From Flavobacteriales bacterium (GTDB lineage Bacteria > Bacteroidota > Bacteroidia > Flavobacteriales > JABDKJ01): a DNA stretch of 40,102 nt. Every line of letters starts with the position of its first letter. Within the stretch, counting starts at the first letter, position 1. Both the position numbers and the translations under genes were made by a program. Below are positions 1 through 8,757 of the stretch, piece after piece. The notes beneath the pieces were generated by a model that saw only the letters and a list, made by a program, of their open reading frames with translations, was not told the origin of the DNA and did no database searches. Location: the NCBI GenBank assembly GCA_013002285.1, contig JABDKJ010000014.1:1-40102 (forward strand). The letters are read 5' to 3'.

Positions 1-1216
1 CATCATTCCTATACATGGAAACATAGGCATGCGAGCCATCATTATTAAAGGAAATGGTTCTGTTATTATCTGGAGTATTTATTGGAAAGCCAAGGTTTAA
101 TACTTTTCCCCATTTGTTCAATTCCGGATCCCAAACTGTTACGTTGAGATCAGAGCCTCCCATTCCTGGGTGTCCATTAGAAGAGAAAAAGAGTTTATCG
201 TCTTGGGCTAAAAACGGAAAGTCCTCATCTCCATCAGTGTTTACATCTGGTCCTAGGTTTTGACTTTTACCCCATGTTCCATCAGGAAGTTTTCTGGACA
301 TATAAAGGTCAAGGCCACCGTAACCTCCTTCTCTTCTGGATGCAAAAAATAAAGTATTTCTATCATTTGAAAAAGAAGCAGATGTTTCTAATTCTTCGCT
401 GTTCACATTTACTCCTAGTTTTTGGATAGGGGCATATTTTGAAGATGATTTATGACTGAGGTAGATGTCTCCATATTCCTCGACATGGTCTATGTAAACC
501 ATCATTTCAATTCCATCTCTAGATAGCCCTACCACTTGTTCATCAAAATTTGTATTTACTGAAGTTCCTAGATTCTTTACTCTAGGGTATTCTGCATCAA
601 AGTTCATTACTTGGTAGATATCTGAATTGTAATAACCGTCAAATTCCTTGACAGCTCCAGATTTTTTTCTTCGTGATGTAAAGATCAAAGCATTTTCATT
701 TGCCGTTACATATGGATAGTAATCTGCATATTCTGAATTGATCTTCGGCCCAAGATTCTCAAAAGACACGTTTACTGGGTTTTGCATTAGTATTTTTGCC
801 GAAGAATTATTCTTTAGCATTCTGTTTGCCTCTTCTTTCAAATCTTCCGGAATGATGCTTTGATGTTTTTGAAGTATCATAGATGACATGTCGAAGTTGT
901 ATTCGAAAGTGTAGGCTTTAGCTAGTAAGAACTGAGATTCACCAGTTGCTTTTCCATGCTTGTCTAACCTCTTAAGGATAGGTATAACTTTAGTCTTGTC
1001 AGAATTAGTGTTCAGGAGGCACTTTGCGGCATTGACTGCATATTCCGTATTCAATGAATCGGTTTGCAATAGTCGTTCGTAAACAGGAAATGCTGCCTGA
1101 AAGTTTTGGTTCTTGAAATGCTCTGCAGCTACTTTTTGGGGTTTTTGACCGTAAGAAGGTGCAACAAGATAGAAACACGCAAAAAGCGTTATTACATTAA
1201 AATACCTGGTAAACAT
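1..1216 (-). CDS. TPR/PD40 beta-propeller envelope protein, partial (C-terminus outside window)
   Basis: The frame is open from an ATG at 1216 to the window edge, about 405 codons. It starts with a secretion signal (hydrophobic stretch ending near SYGQ), continues with a TPR-like helical region to about residue 140, and then has PD40/WD40-like propeller blades with motifs such as ALIFTSRRKKSG, TLFFASRREGGYGGLDLY and KLFFSSNGHPGMGGSDLN. This architecture matches the N-terminal half of the next gene upstream, so the two look like tandem paralogues. Family knowledge places such proteins at the outer membrane or periplasm of Bacteroidota, often ending in an OmpA-like peptidoglycan-binding domain, but that end is not visible here. 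It lies 30 nt after its neighbour in the same direction and is probably co-transcribed. Function beyond an envelope scaffold cannot be stated. Confidence 0.85.
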   Translation of the reverse strand, partial: MFTRYFNVITLFACFYLVAPSYGQKPQKVAAEHFKNQNFQAAFPVYERLLQTDSLNTEYAVNAAKCLLNTNSDKTKVIPILKRLDKHGKATGESQFLLAKAYTFEYNFDMSSMILQKHQSIIPEDLKEEANRMLKNNSSAKILMQNPVNVSFENLGPKINSEYADYYPYVTANENALIFTSRRKKSGAVKEFDGYYNSDIYQVMNFDAEYPRVKNLGTSVNTNFDEQVVGLSRDGIEMMVYIDHVEEYGDIYLSHKSSSKYAPIQKLGVNVNSEELETSASFSNDRNTLFFASRREGGYGGLDLYMSRKLPDGTWGKSQNLGPDVNTDGDEDFPFLAQDDKLFFSSNGHPGMGGSDLNVTVWDPELNKWGKVLNLGFPINTPDNNRTISFNNDGSHAYVSMYRND

Positions 1217-1246
1217 TTAGTTCTTTTCTTCTTTATACTCCGAAAA

Positions 1247-3451
1247 TCACTTTCCGGTTATCTTTAAGAACTGGTATTTTGTATATTTTTCAATATTCTT
1301 ATAATCACCCGAATAGATTGGGCCTTGAACTGAAGAGTCTATTGTCTTGATATTCAACTTGTTGATGTCTACACCTTTTGCTTGAATGGCAGTGAGCAAA
1401 TTTTCTTTGCCCTTGTCTACACGGGCTCTTGCAAGCTTTTCGTTCGTCCCCCATGTCTTTGTAGGTACCCTGGAGGCGCTTCCTTCAAGAGTTATATCAA
1501 TGTTTCCCTTTTGCTCAATGAGTTCAACCACATCTTCTACAAAGATCTCGAATCGTTCTTTATCCAAGTCTGTTCCAGTCTGATTGTACCCATAATAAAC
1601 GTCAAAGAAAACAGTTCCAACTTCGCTTGTAGAAACTACAGTTACATCATCTTTTGATGTAGAGATCACGGTCACGTCATCATCGCTAGTCTTTGTTTGT
1701 ACAACAGTTCCATCATCACTAGTTGTAGTTGATCCGACTTGCTTGTCAACATCGTCCGTTTTCCCCGTTTTTGGGTCAACATCAACAAGTATATCTACGA
1801 ATTTGCTATTAGCAAGATTCACTGGGTCCAAAAGGATCTCTCTGTTAATTTCTCTATAGGAACTTCCGCAATCAACAGAAATTGTCTCTTGCTTTATTGA
1901 AATACCATTTATGGTATAATCAATATCGTAATCATTGCAGGGCTCTAGTATAGCCACGAAAACTCCGTCCCTAGCTCTAGGCTTATAGCTTTTTGTTACG
2001 TCAGTAGATGTATTTGTAACATAGATAGCTATGTCATCAGGGAGTTCTTCAGGCGATTCTATTGCACCTTTGAGTACTGCAAGATTTATCTCATCCGGAG
2101 GAGTTGGAAGATCTATTCTATAGACGTCTTTTTTTCCAAATCCGCCTACTCGATCAGATGAAAAATAGGCACGTTTTCTATCAGGTGACATTACATAGAA
2201 GACATCGTCTTCTACAGTATTGATAGGGTATCCAATGTTTTCAGGTATACTCCATTGTCCATCATCATTGAGATCTGTTTTGAAAATGTCAAAGCCCCCC
2301 ATGCTTTTATGCCCTTCAGATGCAAAGTACAAGGTTCTACCGTCAGGATGAATGTATGGTGCATCTTCATTGTATTTGGTATTTACCTCTTTTGGTAAAC
2401 AAAGCGCCTTACTCCATTTACCATTGGGCAATTTTACAACCCTATAAATGTCTCTTTCACCATGTCCTCCGGGTCTATCACTGACAAAATACATGGTATT
2501 TCCGTCCGGTGTCAGGGTAATATGGGTTTCCCAATGCTTGGAATTGATGTCTGTTCCTAATTTCACGGGCTCTGACCACAATTCCCCTATCATTTTGCTC
2601 TCTTTTAAAGTTCCATCTCCAATACTTCCATCATAAACATACAACTGCTGACCATCTGGAGATACATTTACAGTAGCTAAGTGCTTATCCGCTTCATTTA
2701 TGTTTAGTAACTCTGGTGTGCCCCATTCACCCTGGACGTCTTTGTATGAAATGTAAATATCTTCATAGAACTTCCCGTCTTCAGCGATCGTTTTAACATT
2801 GGAACTATCACTACGAGCTCTTCTGCTAGTAAAATAAAGGGCTCTCTCATCCAGTGATAGAACAGGCGAGAAGTCATCATATTTTCCGTTGATCTTTTCT
2901 CCCAAGTTGACGATCTTAGGATTTGGAATTGGATTGTTGGTAAAGAAGATCGCGTTCTTGGTAGTCTCGATGTATCTTAAACAATCATCTTTCAAATGAT
3001 GTTTATTTCCCAATAATTCATTGGCTTTATTAAAATTATTCAGTGCTTCCTCGAAATCTCCATTTAGCAAATAACTTTTAGCGAGATAATAAGGTGTTTC
3101 GATAGGAGCGTTGACCTCTTGAGGGTCAAAAGGGTCATAGTCGTTTATATTCCAATTTGAAAATTTATCGCCTCTCAACTGCTCCGCAATCTTCAAATAT
3201 TGAAGAGAACTCTTTCGATCTTTGCTAGAATTTAAAAGAGCATAACCTGTTTTATAGTTAAGATTTGCGTTTTCTGTGTGGTTGTTGACTTTTTCCATCC
3301 AGATATCCGATGCTTCATCAAAATTCTCTTCTTGCATAAGAAGATTTGCTTCTCGAAATCGCTCACGGAATTCAAAGTCCATATAGTCTTCTTGTCCTGC
3401 AATGCTGAACGAGATGGCCAAGAATGCAACGATCAATAAGTTCTTGATCAT
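1247..3451 (-). CDS. PorE-like TPR-PD40-CRD-OmpA protein (T9SS-associated)
   Basis: This 734-residue protein has a signal peptide (residues 1-20), TPR-like helices (about 24-150), and a PD40 propeller (about 190-450) with repeated motifs such as SPDGQQLYVYD, TPDGNTMYFVSDRPGG and YFSSDRVGGFGKKDVY. A carboxypeptidase-regulatory-like beta domain (about 455-555) follows, then a Thr/Asp/Val-rich linker with repeated DDVTV, and a C-terminal OmpA-like domain (about 615-734) containing LEGSASRVPTKTWGTNEKLA. This domain order is that of PorE (PG1058), which anchors the type IX secretion machinery to peptidoglycan. A strict PorE orthologue and a paralogue with another job cannot be separated from sequence alone. 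It lies 73 nt downstream of the acyltransferase gene and 30 nt upstream of a related partial gene. Confidence 0.85.
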   Translation of the reverse strand: MIKNLLIVAFLAISFSIAGQEDYMDFEFRERFREANLLMQEENFDEASDIWMEKVNNHTENANLNYKTGYALLNSSKDRKSSLQYLKIAEQLRGDKFSNWNINDYDPFDPQEVNAPIETPYYLAKSYLLNGDFEEALNNFNKANELLGNKHHLKDDCLRYIETTKNAIFFTNNPIPNPKIVNLGEKINGKYDDFSPVLSLDERALYFTSRRARSDSSNVKTIAEDGKFYEDIYISYKDVQGEWGTPELLNINEADKHLATVNVSPDGQQLYVYDGSIGDGTLKESKMIGELWSEPVKLGTDINSKHWETHITLTPDGNTMYFVSDRPGGHGERDIYRVVKLPNGKWSKALCLPKEVNTKYNEDAPYIHPDGRTLYFASEGHKSMGGFDIFKTDLNDDGQWSIPENIGYPINTVEDDVFYVMSPDRKRAYFSSDRVGGFGKKDVYRIDLPTPPDEINLAVLKGAIESPEELPDDIAIYVTNTSTDVTKSYKPRARDGVFVAILEPCNDYDIDYTINGISIKQETISVDCGSSYREINREILLDPVNLANSKFVDILVDVDPKTGKTDDVDKQVGSTTTSDDGTVVQTKTSDDDVTVISTSKDDVTVVSTSEVGTVFFDVYYGYNQTGTDLDKERFEIFVEDVVELIEQKGNIDITLEGSASRVPTKTWGTNEKLARARVDKGKENLLTAIQAKGVDINKLNIKTIDSSVQGPIYSGDYKNIEKYTKYQFLKITGK

Positions 3452-3524
3452 TTAAGAATTGTTTTTAGTGTTTTCAATCTTTTTAAAGATCAGTTAAGGT
3501 TAATGGGTAAAAATAAGACATTAT

Positions 3525-4916
3525 TTATAATTCCCTATTCGGGTCAAAAGCTTCTAAATAATCGGCAACCGTTCTCACAAAACTTCCACCTAAAGCTCCA
3601 TCAATTACCCTATGATCATAGGCGTGCGAAAGGAACATCATGTGTCTAATTCCAATGTAATCTCCTTGTTCTGTTTCAATTACGGCTGGTTTCTTTCGTA
3701 TAGCACCCAAAGCCAGAATTGCACATTGTGGTTGATTTATAATAGGTGTACCCATAACATTTCCGAAGGTTCCTACATTGGTAACGGTATACGTTCCACC
3801 GTGTATATCATCTGGAGATAGCTTATTGGTTCTTGCTTTCAAGGCGAGTTCATTCACTTCTTTTGCTAATCCGGTTAAATTGAAGCGATCAGCATTTTTT
3901 ATCACTGGAACGATCAAATTTCCGGATGGAAGAGCAGTGGCCATCCCTATGTTGATGTTCTTTTTCTTGATGATGTTGTGCCCATCTACCGAGATATTCA
4001 CCAAAGGATGATCCTTTATCGCTTTAACAACGGCTTCAATGAATAAAGGAGTGAATGTGATCTTCTCACCTTCTCTGTCTTGAAATTCTTTTTTCACCTT
4101 GTTCCTCCAATTCACCAAATTGGTGACATCAGCCTCAACGTATGATGTCACGTGAGGAGAAACAGATTTGGACATCACCATGTGATCCGCGATCAGTTTT
4201 CGCATTCTATCCATCTCAATGATCTCATCACCACCGCTTACGGAAATAGTGGGAGCAGAAGTTGTAGTGCTGGACTTGGCAGCTATTTTTGCTGAAGGAG
4301 CAGGTTCAGCTATTTCTGCTTGTGGTCTTGGTGCGGCAGTTCTATTTGGAATGTATGCAAGAATGTCTTTTTTGGTCACTCGACCGTTTTTCCCTGTTCC
4401 GGGAATACTATCCAGTTCTGCAACCCCAATTCCTTCAGCTGTTGCGATGTTTCTTACCAAAGGGGAATAAAATCTTCCACTACCGCCAATTCTGGCGATC
4501 TCTGTATGGTTTCCATTGCTTGCAATTTGTTCAGCAACATTACTGTCCACAGAACCGTTTCCAGTTGGAGCCGCAACAGCCGCAGGCTTAGCTGCTGCCA
4601 TAGGTGCAGGAGCAACAGGCTCTGGGGCTTTAACTGGTGCCGGGGGAGCGGGTGAAACTCCAACTATTTCACTCGCATCAGTGGTCATTATCGCAATGAC
4701 TTCGCCTACTTTTACAACATCTCCTTCTTGAAATAAGATCTTTTGCAATACTCCTGATTCAGGTGCGGGTACTTCACTATCTACCTTGTCTGTAGCGATC
4801 TCCAAAACAGACTCATCTGCATCTATAGTTTCACCCTCTGCTTTCAACCATTTTGTGATAGTTGCTTCAGCTACACTTTCGCCCATTTTGGGTAGTATGA
4901 GATCGATCTTTGCCAT
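3525..4916 (-). CDS. Dihydrolipoamide acyltransferase (E2), branched-chain 2-oxo acid dehydrogenase type
   Basis: The 463-residue protein is a complete E2 component. A single lipoyl domain occupies residues 1-75, with the lipoylated Lys44 in EIATDKVDSEVPA. An Ala/Pro-rich hinge follows, then a peripheral subunit-binding domain (about 148-190, SPLVRNIATAEGIGVAELD), a second hinge, and the acyltransferase core ending in YDHRVIDGALGG, where His435 and Asp439 are the catalytic pair. The core motif TNVGTFGNVMGTPIINQPQ resembles branched-chain oxo acid dehydrogenase E2 proteins more than 2-oxoglutarate ones (SucB). It transfers the acyl group from lipoamide to CoA in the cytoplasmic complex. No E1 or E3 gene adjoins it. 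A good promoter of its own lies just upstream. Confidence 0.93.
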   Translation of the reverse strand: MAKIDLILPKMGESVAEATITKWLKAEGETIDADESVLEIATDKVDSEVPAPESGVLQKILFQEGDVVKVGEVIAIMTTDASEIVGVSPAPPAPVKAPEPVAPAPMAAAKPAAVAAPTGNGSVDSNVAEQIASNGNHTEIARIGGSGRFYSPLVRNIATAEGIGVAELDSIPGTGKNGRVTKKDILAYIPNRTAAPRPQAEIAEPAPSAKIAAKSSTTTSAPTISVSGGDEIIEMDRMRKLIADHMVMSKSVSPHVTSYVEADVTNLVNWRNKVKKEFQDREGEKITFTPLFIEAVVKAIKDHPLVNISVDGHNIIKKKNINIGMATALPSGNLIVPVIKNADRFNLTGLAKEVNELALKARTNKLSPDDIHGGTYTVTNVGTFGNVMGTPIINQPQCAILALGAIRKKPAVIETEQGDYIGIRHMMFLSHAYDHRVIDGALGGSFVRTVADYLEAFDPNREL

Positions 4917-4935
4917 AGTCGAATTAATTAATGTA

Positions 4936-4965
4936 CAAATTTAGCTTTCTAAGCTGTTTTTCCAA
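4936..4965 (-). promoter_or_regulatory. Bacteroidota-type promoter of the E2 gene
   Basis: On the minus strand a TTG (4965-4963) is followed after 19 nt by TAAATTTG (4943-4936). This matches the TTG / TAnnTTTG consensus of the Bacteroidota primary sigma factor. The expected start site is about 12-16 nt upstream of the ATG at 4916, so the leader would be short. Confidence 0.65.
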
Positions 4966-4989
4966 TGATTGAGGCCTAGATTCTAAACA

Positions 4990-6939
4990 TCATCGTGCTA
5001 ATTGCGAGCCAAGTTTTGAAAATCCCTTCTGAATGATAGAAAGATCGGTCGAGATCTTATAGTTCCTAGCGTAAACGATATTGAGTTTTTGCCTTGTTGC
5101 CTCGGAAGTCTCCGGGCTTTTTAAGGTATTGATGGGTGAGATCACTCCTCTCTTTAGGGAAGGGAGTTTCAGACGTTGGTCATTATCTGCACAGAACCCA
5201 ACCCAAGTTCGTTTCCCTAGTAAAACAAGGAAAATATTTTTTAAGAATCCTACCTTGTTCTCGATGAATAAAAAGAGGACGAGATAGAAGGTCAAAAAGA
5301 GCATACTTAATAAGACGTCTAAGATCCTTTTGTTACGTCTGTTGGCGGGTGAACTCAAAGTGTCAAGGTCTAGAATGAATAATTCGCCAGGATCTTTTAT
5401 AGAGTTGCTCCCTATGATAAAAAGGCTTTCAGATGGGGCGATCTTAAATTCTATCTTTTTATCCTCTAACCTAGCCATAATATTAATGATCTCCTGTGAA
5501 CTTACATCTTTTGCACAAAAGACCACTTCATCTATATCATCCACGCTCAAGATCTCTGACAGATTATAAACTGTTTGGTCAATGTCTTTTTCGAATTCGC
5601 TGGGGTCTTGGGTCCTTATGTAGGATGATCCAAATTGGGTTTGGTTCAAAAGTTCCACGATCCTGTTCGTCTCTTCCTCTTTCCCAATGATGAGGAATCG
5701 CTGATCACTTTGTTTTTCAAATTTCAGAGATGGAAATACTAATCCAAAAACCCAACGAGAAAGGAAGAAATAGATCAAAGCCAATAAGGGGCTAATAAAT
5801 ATGATCGCTCTGGAAAATCTTAAGTGTTCCGGAAGTATAGAATAGGCGATAAGTATCATTAATGAACCTATTAAAACACCCTTGATCAAATTGATCGGTT
5901 TCGGCCATTTGTCATAACCGCTGCTCAAATAAGTGCCCAATACCCAGACCAAAGCGATCACAGGGAAAGCCCATAACACCAATTCCTTTGGAATAGATAT
6001 TCCAGAAAATGCTTCATAACGGTCCTTTAACAGTAACAAACCAGCACTCAACAGGGCTATATCCAATAATGGCAAGGCTACTTTTCTTAGAGTACGCATT
6101 GCAATGGCAATTCCTGCCCTCAAGTATATAGCGATGTTTATGAAAAACGAGAATAAGCGTGCATTGCTTTTAGAGAAATGTTTTTTGGCAAAAATGACCA
6201 TCGCGTTATAAAAAACGAAGACATAATTCAGGCTGCCTTTTTTTGTGCTTTCACCTTTGTAATGTATGATCTTGGTTTCAGGAAAATAGTAGTTCTTGAA
6301 GCCTCCTAATTGCAGTCTATAGGAAAGGTCAATGTCTTCTCCATACATGAAAAACGCTTCATCAAGAAGACCCACTTTGTCCAAAGCCTCTTTTCGCATT
6401 AGCATGAATGCACCAGACAGAATATCTATCTCATGAGTCTTATCATTATCTAAATGGCCTAGGTGATATTGATTGAATTTCTTGGATCTCGAAAAAAGAG
6501 AGGATAAACCGAATATTTTGTAGAACGCAACGGACGGTGCGGGTAATCCTCGTTTAGATTCGGGTAAGAAATTCCCTTTTCCATCTATCATCTTTACACC
6601 AAGCCCCCCGGCATCAGGATGCTCATCCATAAACGAAACCACTTTTTTAAAGGTGTCTTCCTCGACCAAAGTATCAGGGTTCAGAAGGAGAACATATTCG
6701 CCTGTTGCTACTTTCATAGCTTGGTTATTGGCCATAGAAAAACCGACATTCTTTAAATTCTCTATACGTTTGACCTCAGGAAATTTGGTTTTTACCATTT
6801 GCATGGACCCATCAACAGACGCGTTGTCCACCACATAGACCTCACCATGAATATTTTTCATAGCAATGCGCACAGAATTCAAACATTGCTCAAGGAAATG
6901 TTTGACATTGTAATTGACTATGATGACACTTAATTTCAT
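4990..6939 (-). CDS. GT2 glycosyltransferase fused to a degenerate WcaJ-like sugar-phosphate transferase module
   Basis: Residues 1-280 are a family 2 glycosyltransferase with the nucleotide-sugar fold (SVIIVNYNVKHFLEQCL), DNASVDGS, LLNPDTLV as the metal-binding region, and the acceptor-site motif MYGEDIDLSYRL. About four hydrophobic segments follow (roughly 283-415). A Rossmann-like CoA_binding_3-type domain (about 425-525, RFLIIGKEEETNRIV) comes next. The C-terminal part (529-649) recalls the end of bacterial phosphoglycosyl transferases, with KRILDVLL and YARNYKISTDLSIIQKG. The KFRSM segment and the DE catalytic pair of that family are missing. A membrane-bound enzyme of surface polysaccharide or glycoprotein assembly is the likely role. 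It directly abuts recR with no spacer, which suggests one transcript. Confidence 0.85.
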   Translation of the reverse strand: MKLSVIIVNYNVKHFLEQCLNSVRIAMKNIHGEVYVVDNASVDGSMQMVKTKFPEVKRIENLKNVGFSMANNQAMKVATGEYVLLLNPDTLVEEDTFKKVVSFMDEHPDAGGLGVKMIDGKGNFLPESKRGLPAPSVAFYKIFGLSSLFSRSKKFNQYHLGHLDNDKTHEIDILSGAFMLMRKEALDKVGLLDEAFFMYGEDIDLSYRLQLGGFKNYYFPETKIIHYKGESTKKGSLNYVFVFYNAMVIFAKKHFSKSNARLFSFFINIAIYLRAGIAIAMRTLRKVALPLLDIALLSAGLLLLKDRYEAFSGISIPKELVLWAFPVIALVWVLGTYLSSGYDKWPKPINLIKGVLIGSLMILIAYSILPEHLRFSRAIIFISPLLALIYFFLSRWVFGLVFPSLKFEKQSDQRFLIIGKEEETNRIVELLNQTQFGSSYIRTQDPSEFEKDIDQTVYNLSEILSVDDIDEVVFCAKDVSSQEIINIMARLEDKKIEFKIAPSESLFIIGSNSIKDPGELFILDLDTLSSPANRRNKRILDVLLSMLFLTFYLVLFLFIENKVGFLKNIFLVLLGKRTWVGFCADNDQRLKLPSLKRGVISPINTLKSPETSEATRQKLNIVYARNYKISTDLSIIQKGFSKLGSQLAR

Positions 6940-7560
6940 TTACCCCAAAACAGGATCTTCGAATGGTTTTCTGTCTAATATAGAACGGCCTAAAGTTACC
7001 TCATCTGTATATTCTAATTCATTTCCTACGCTTATTCCTTTGGCGATGGTAGTCATTAAAATACCCTGGTTGCCCAGCTTTTTATATAAATAGAATGCTG
7101 TTGTATCACCCTCTAAAGTTGGGCTTAGCGCCATTATGATCTCAGTCACATTTCCAGCTCTTTCTATTCTCCCGATCAATTCGTTGATCTTTAGATCAGC
7201 AGGTCCAATTCCATCCATAGGAGAGATCTTTCCTCCGAGAACGTGATACACTCCTTGATATTGCTGTGTAGATTCTACAGCCATGATATCCCTTATATCT
7301 TCAACTACGCAGATCACACTTTTGTCTCGATGCATGTTTGAACAGACATTACATTTTTCGTTATCCGAAAGATTAAAACATTCGATGCAAAATTTAATAT
7401 TCCCTTTGAGATCTGTGAAGGCATTTGAAAATCGTTCAATATCCCCCATATCCCGATTCAATAAATTTAAGACAAGGCGAAACGCGGTCTTTCTTCCTAT
7501 CCCTGGAAGGGACGAAAGTTGATCTACTGCATTTTCGATAAGTTTCGAGGAAGACTGCAT
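6940..7560 (-). CDS. recR: Recombination protein RecR
   Basis: The 206-residue protein has the usual length and order of RecR. A helix-hairpin-helix region (LSSLPGIGRKTAFRLVL) is followed by a zinc finger CIEC-x8-CNVC near residues 57-72, and then a Toprim domain with ICVVEDIRDIMAVE and the motif YHVLGGKISPMDGIGP. RecR works with RecO and RecF to load RecA at single-stranded gaps in the cytoplasm. Its stop is contiguous with the start of the glycosyltransferase gene downstream. Confidence 0.97.
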   Translation of the reverse strand: MQSSSKLIENAVDQLSSLPGIGRKTAFRLVLNLLNRDMGDIERFSNAFTDLKGNIKFCIECFNLSDNEKCNVCSNMHRDKSVICVVEDIRDIMAVESTQQYQGVYHVLGGKISPMDGIGPADLKINELIGRIERAGNVTEIIMALSPTLEGDTTAFYLYKKLGNQGILMTTIAKGISVGNELEYTDEVTLGRSILDRKPFEDPVLG

Positions 7561-7574
7561 AAATTACAATAATG

Positions 7575-7582
7575 CAAAAATA
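7575..7582 (-). promoter_or_regulatory. Predicted -7 element of recR
   Basis: TATTTTTG on the minus strand, 14 nt upstream of the recR ATG, matches TAnnTTTG. No convincing TTG lies at the expected upstream distance, so only half of the promoter is supported. Confidence 0.45.
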
Positions 7583-7680
7583 AGGATTAAGCTAAGATGC
7601 CGTCCATATAAGATCGTTTATTATTTTCCATGCTAGAAACGATAATTCACAGAACTTTTACATTTATTTAGAGCCTTAAG

Positions 7681-8370
7681 TTGGTTCATTCAAATACAAA
7701 TACCGCCATTCTACTATTTGCCAGGACTGCTTGTGCCGAGGCAAAAGATAAGAATTTCATCAAAAATTCTTCACTTAGAGCTAATCAGAAAATTAGTGAA
7801 AGGTTATTCGTGGATGCACATAATAAATGCGTAAACGCTGGTTTACCGGTCTATCACCTTGATGAAAACATGCAGAAGGGTTCCAATTTTGCTGAACGTT
7901 TACAAAGTGCATTTCAGCACGTTTATGACGAGGGTTATGAAAATGTTATTGCTGTTGGAAATGACTGTCCTTGGCTTTCTGTAAAGGACATTAAAATTGC
8001 TGAAGCCTCTATTCATAAAGGCAAAGTCATTCTGGGAGAAACAAACCGAGGAGGAGTTTATTTGCTTGGGCTCAGCCAAACTCAATTCAGAAGTTTAGAT
8101 CTGGGAGATATAAATTGGGGAACAGGAAAAGTGTTTGAACAGTTATGCGATTCACTTAGTATGAATGCAGAGTTGTCTCTCTTAAAACGCAAAACAGAAT
8201 ACAATAATGAAGAGGACCTATCTGAGGTCACTTATCATTTGAATAATAAGCTCTACGGATGGTTACTTTCACAAGCAGTTCATAATGAACCTAAGATGGA
8301 AGAGCTCATGACCATTTTTAGTCTAGATCTTGATGGGGTTCATGATCATAGGGGACCTCCTTTGAAATAG
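7681..8370 (+). CDS. DUF2064 / CofC-like glycosyltransferase-family protein of arsenosugar cluster
   Basis: The 229-residue protein opens with TAILLFART, continues with a nucleotidyl- or glycosyltransferase-A-like fold, and has GNDCPWLSV around Asp95, which corresponds to the GxDxPxL motif of the DUF2064 (TIGR04282-type) family. This family is a regular companion of arsS and arsM, where it is thought to supply or handle the sugar moiety; the reaction is not established. The start is TTG at 7681: an in-frame TAG lies at 7669-7671 and the next ATG would remove the conserved N-terminal strand. The first gene of a four-gene cluster, it lies divergent from recR and 49 nt before the AhpD-like gene. 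Confidence 0.82.
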   Translation: MVHSNTNTAILLFARTACAEAKDKNFIKNSSLRANQKISERLFVDAHNKCVNAGLPVYHLDENMQKGSNFAERLQSAFQHVYDEGYENVIAVGNDCPWLSVKDIKIAEASIHKGKVILGETNRGGVYLLGLSQTQFRSLDLGDINWGTGKVFEQLCDSLSMNAELSLLKRKTEYNNEEDLSEVTYHLNNKLYGWLLSQAVHNEPKMEELMTIFSLDLDGVHDHRGPPLK

Positions 8371-8419
8371 CGATCACGTTCATTTCAAATTCTATTTTTT
8401 TTAATCTTAATTCTACATA

Positions 8420-8755
8420 ATGTCTAAACCTTATTACAAGGATGAGGATCTCGCAAAATTTGGCGAGATCTCTGAATGGAGCCCAGAACTGGGCAAAAAA
8501 TTTTTCGATTACTATGGCGAAGTATTCAAAGCCGGAGCTTTGACAGCAAGAGAAAAATCATTGATCGCCTTAGCTGTCTCTCATGTTGTTCAATGTCCTT
8601 ACTGTATTGATTCGTATACGAAAGATGCTTTGAAAAAAGGTTGCGATGAAGAACAAATGATGGAGGCCATTCATGTGGGTGCTGCCATAAAAGGAGGGGC
8701 TACTTTGGTACACGGTGTTCAAATGATGAACAAGGCTAACGAAATAGTAATGTAA
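8420..8755 (+). CDS. Arsenosugar-cluster AhpD/carboxymuconolactone decarboxylase-like protein
   Basis: This 111-residue protein is a single CMD/AhpD domain. It has LTAREKSLIALAVSHVVQCPYCIDSYTKDA, which places a CPYC redox motif in the AhpD-type helix, and GAAIKGGATLVHG near the end. Members next to radical SAM ArsS genes are annotated as arsenosugar-biosynthesis-associated peroxidase-like proteins. A thiol redox role is reasonable for a CxxC protein but the partner is unknown. The gene ends 2 nt before arsS, so translational coupling is likely. The ordinary AhpD proton-relay His downstream of CxxC is not seen. Confidence 0.85.
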   Translation: MSKPYYKDEDLAKFGEISEWSPELGKKFFDYYGEVFKAGALTAREKSLIALAVSHVVQCPYCIDSYTKDALKKGCDEEQMMEAIHVGAAIKGGATLVHGVQMMNKANEIVM

Positions 8756-8757
8756 GC

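Noticed and set aside
54..263. Plus-strand frame of 69 codons at the left edge
   Set aside because: It lies antisense inside the long minus-strand frame of the partial PD40 protein, which has clear family motifs.
4219..4731. Several overlapping plus-strand frames opposite the acyltransferase hinge
   Set aside because: They arise from the Ala/Pro-rich low-complexity hinge of the E2 gene and show no independent motif.
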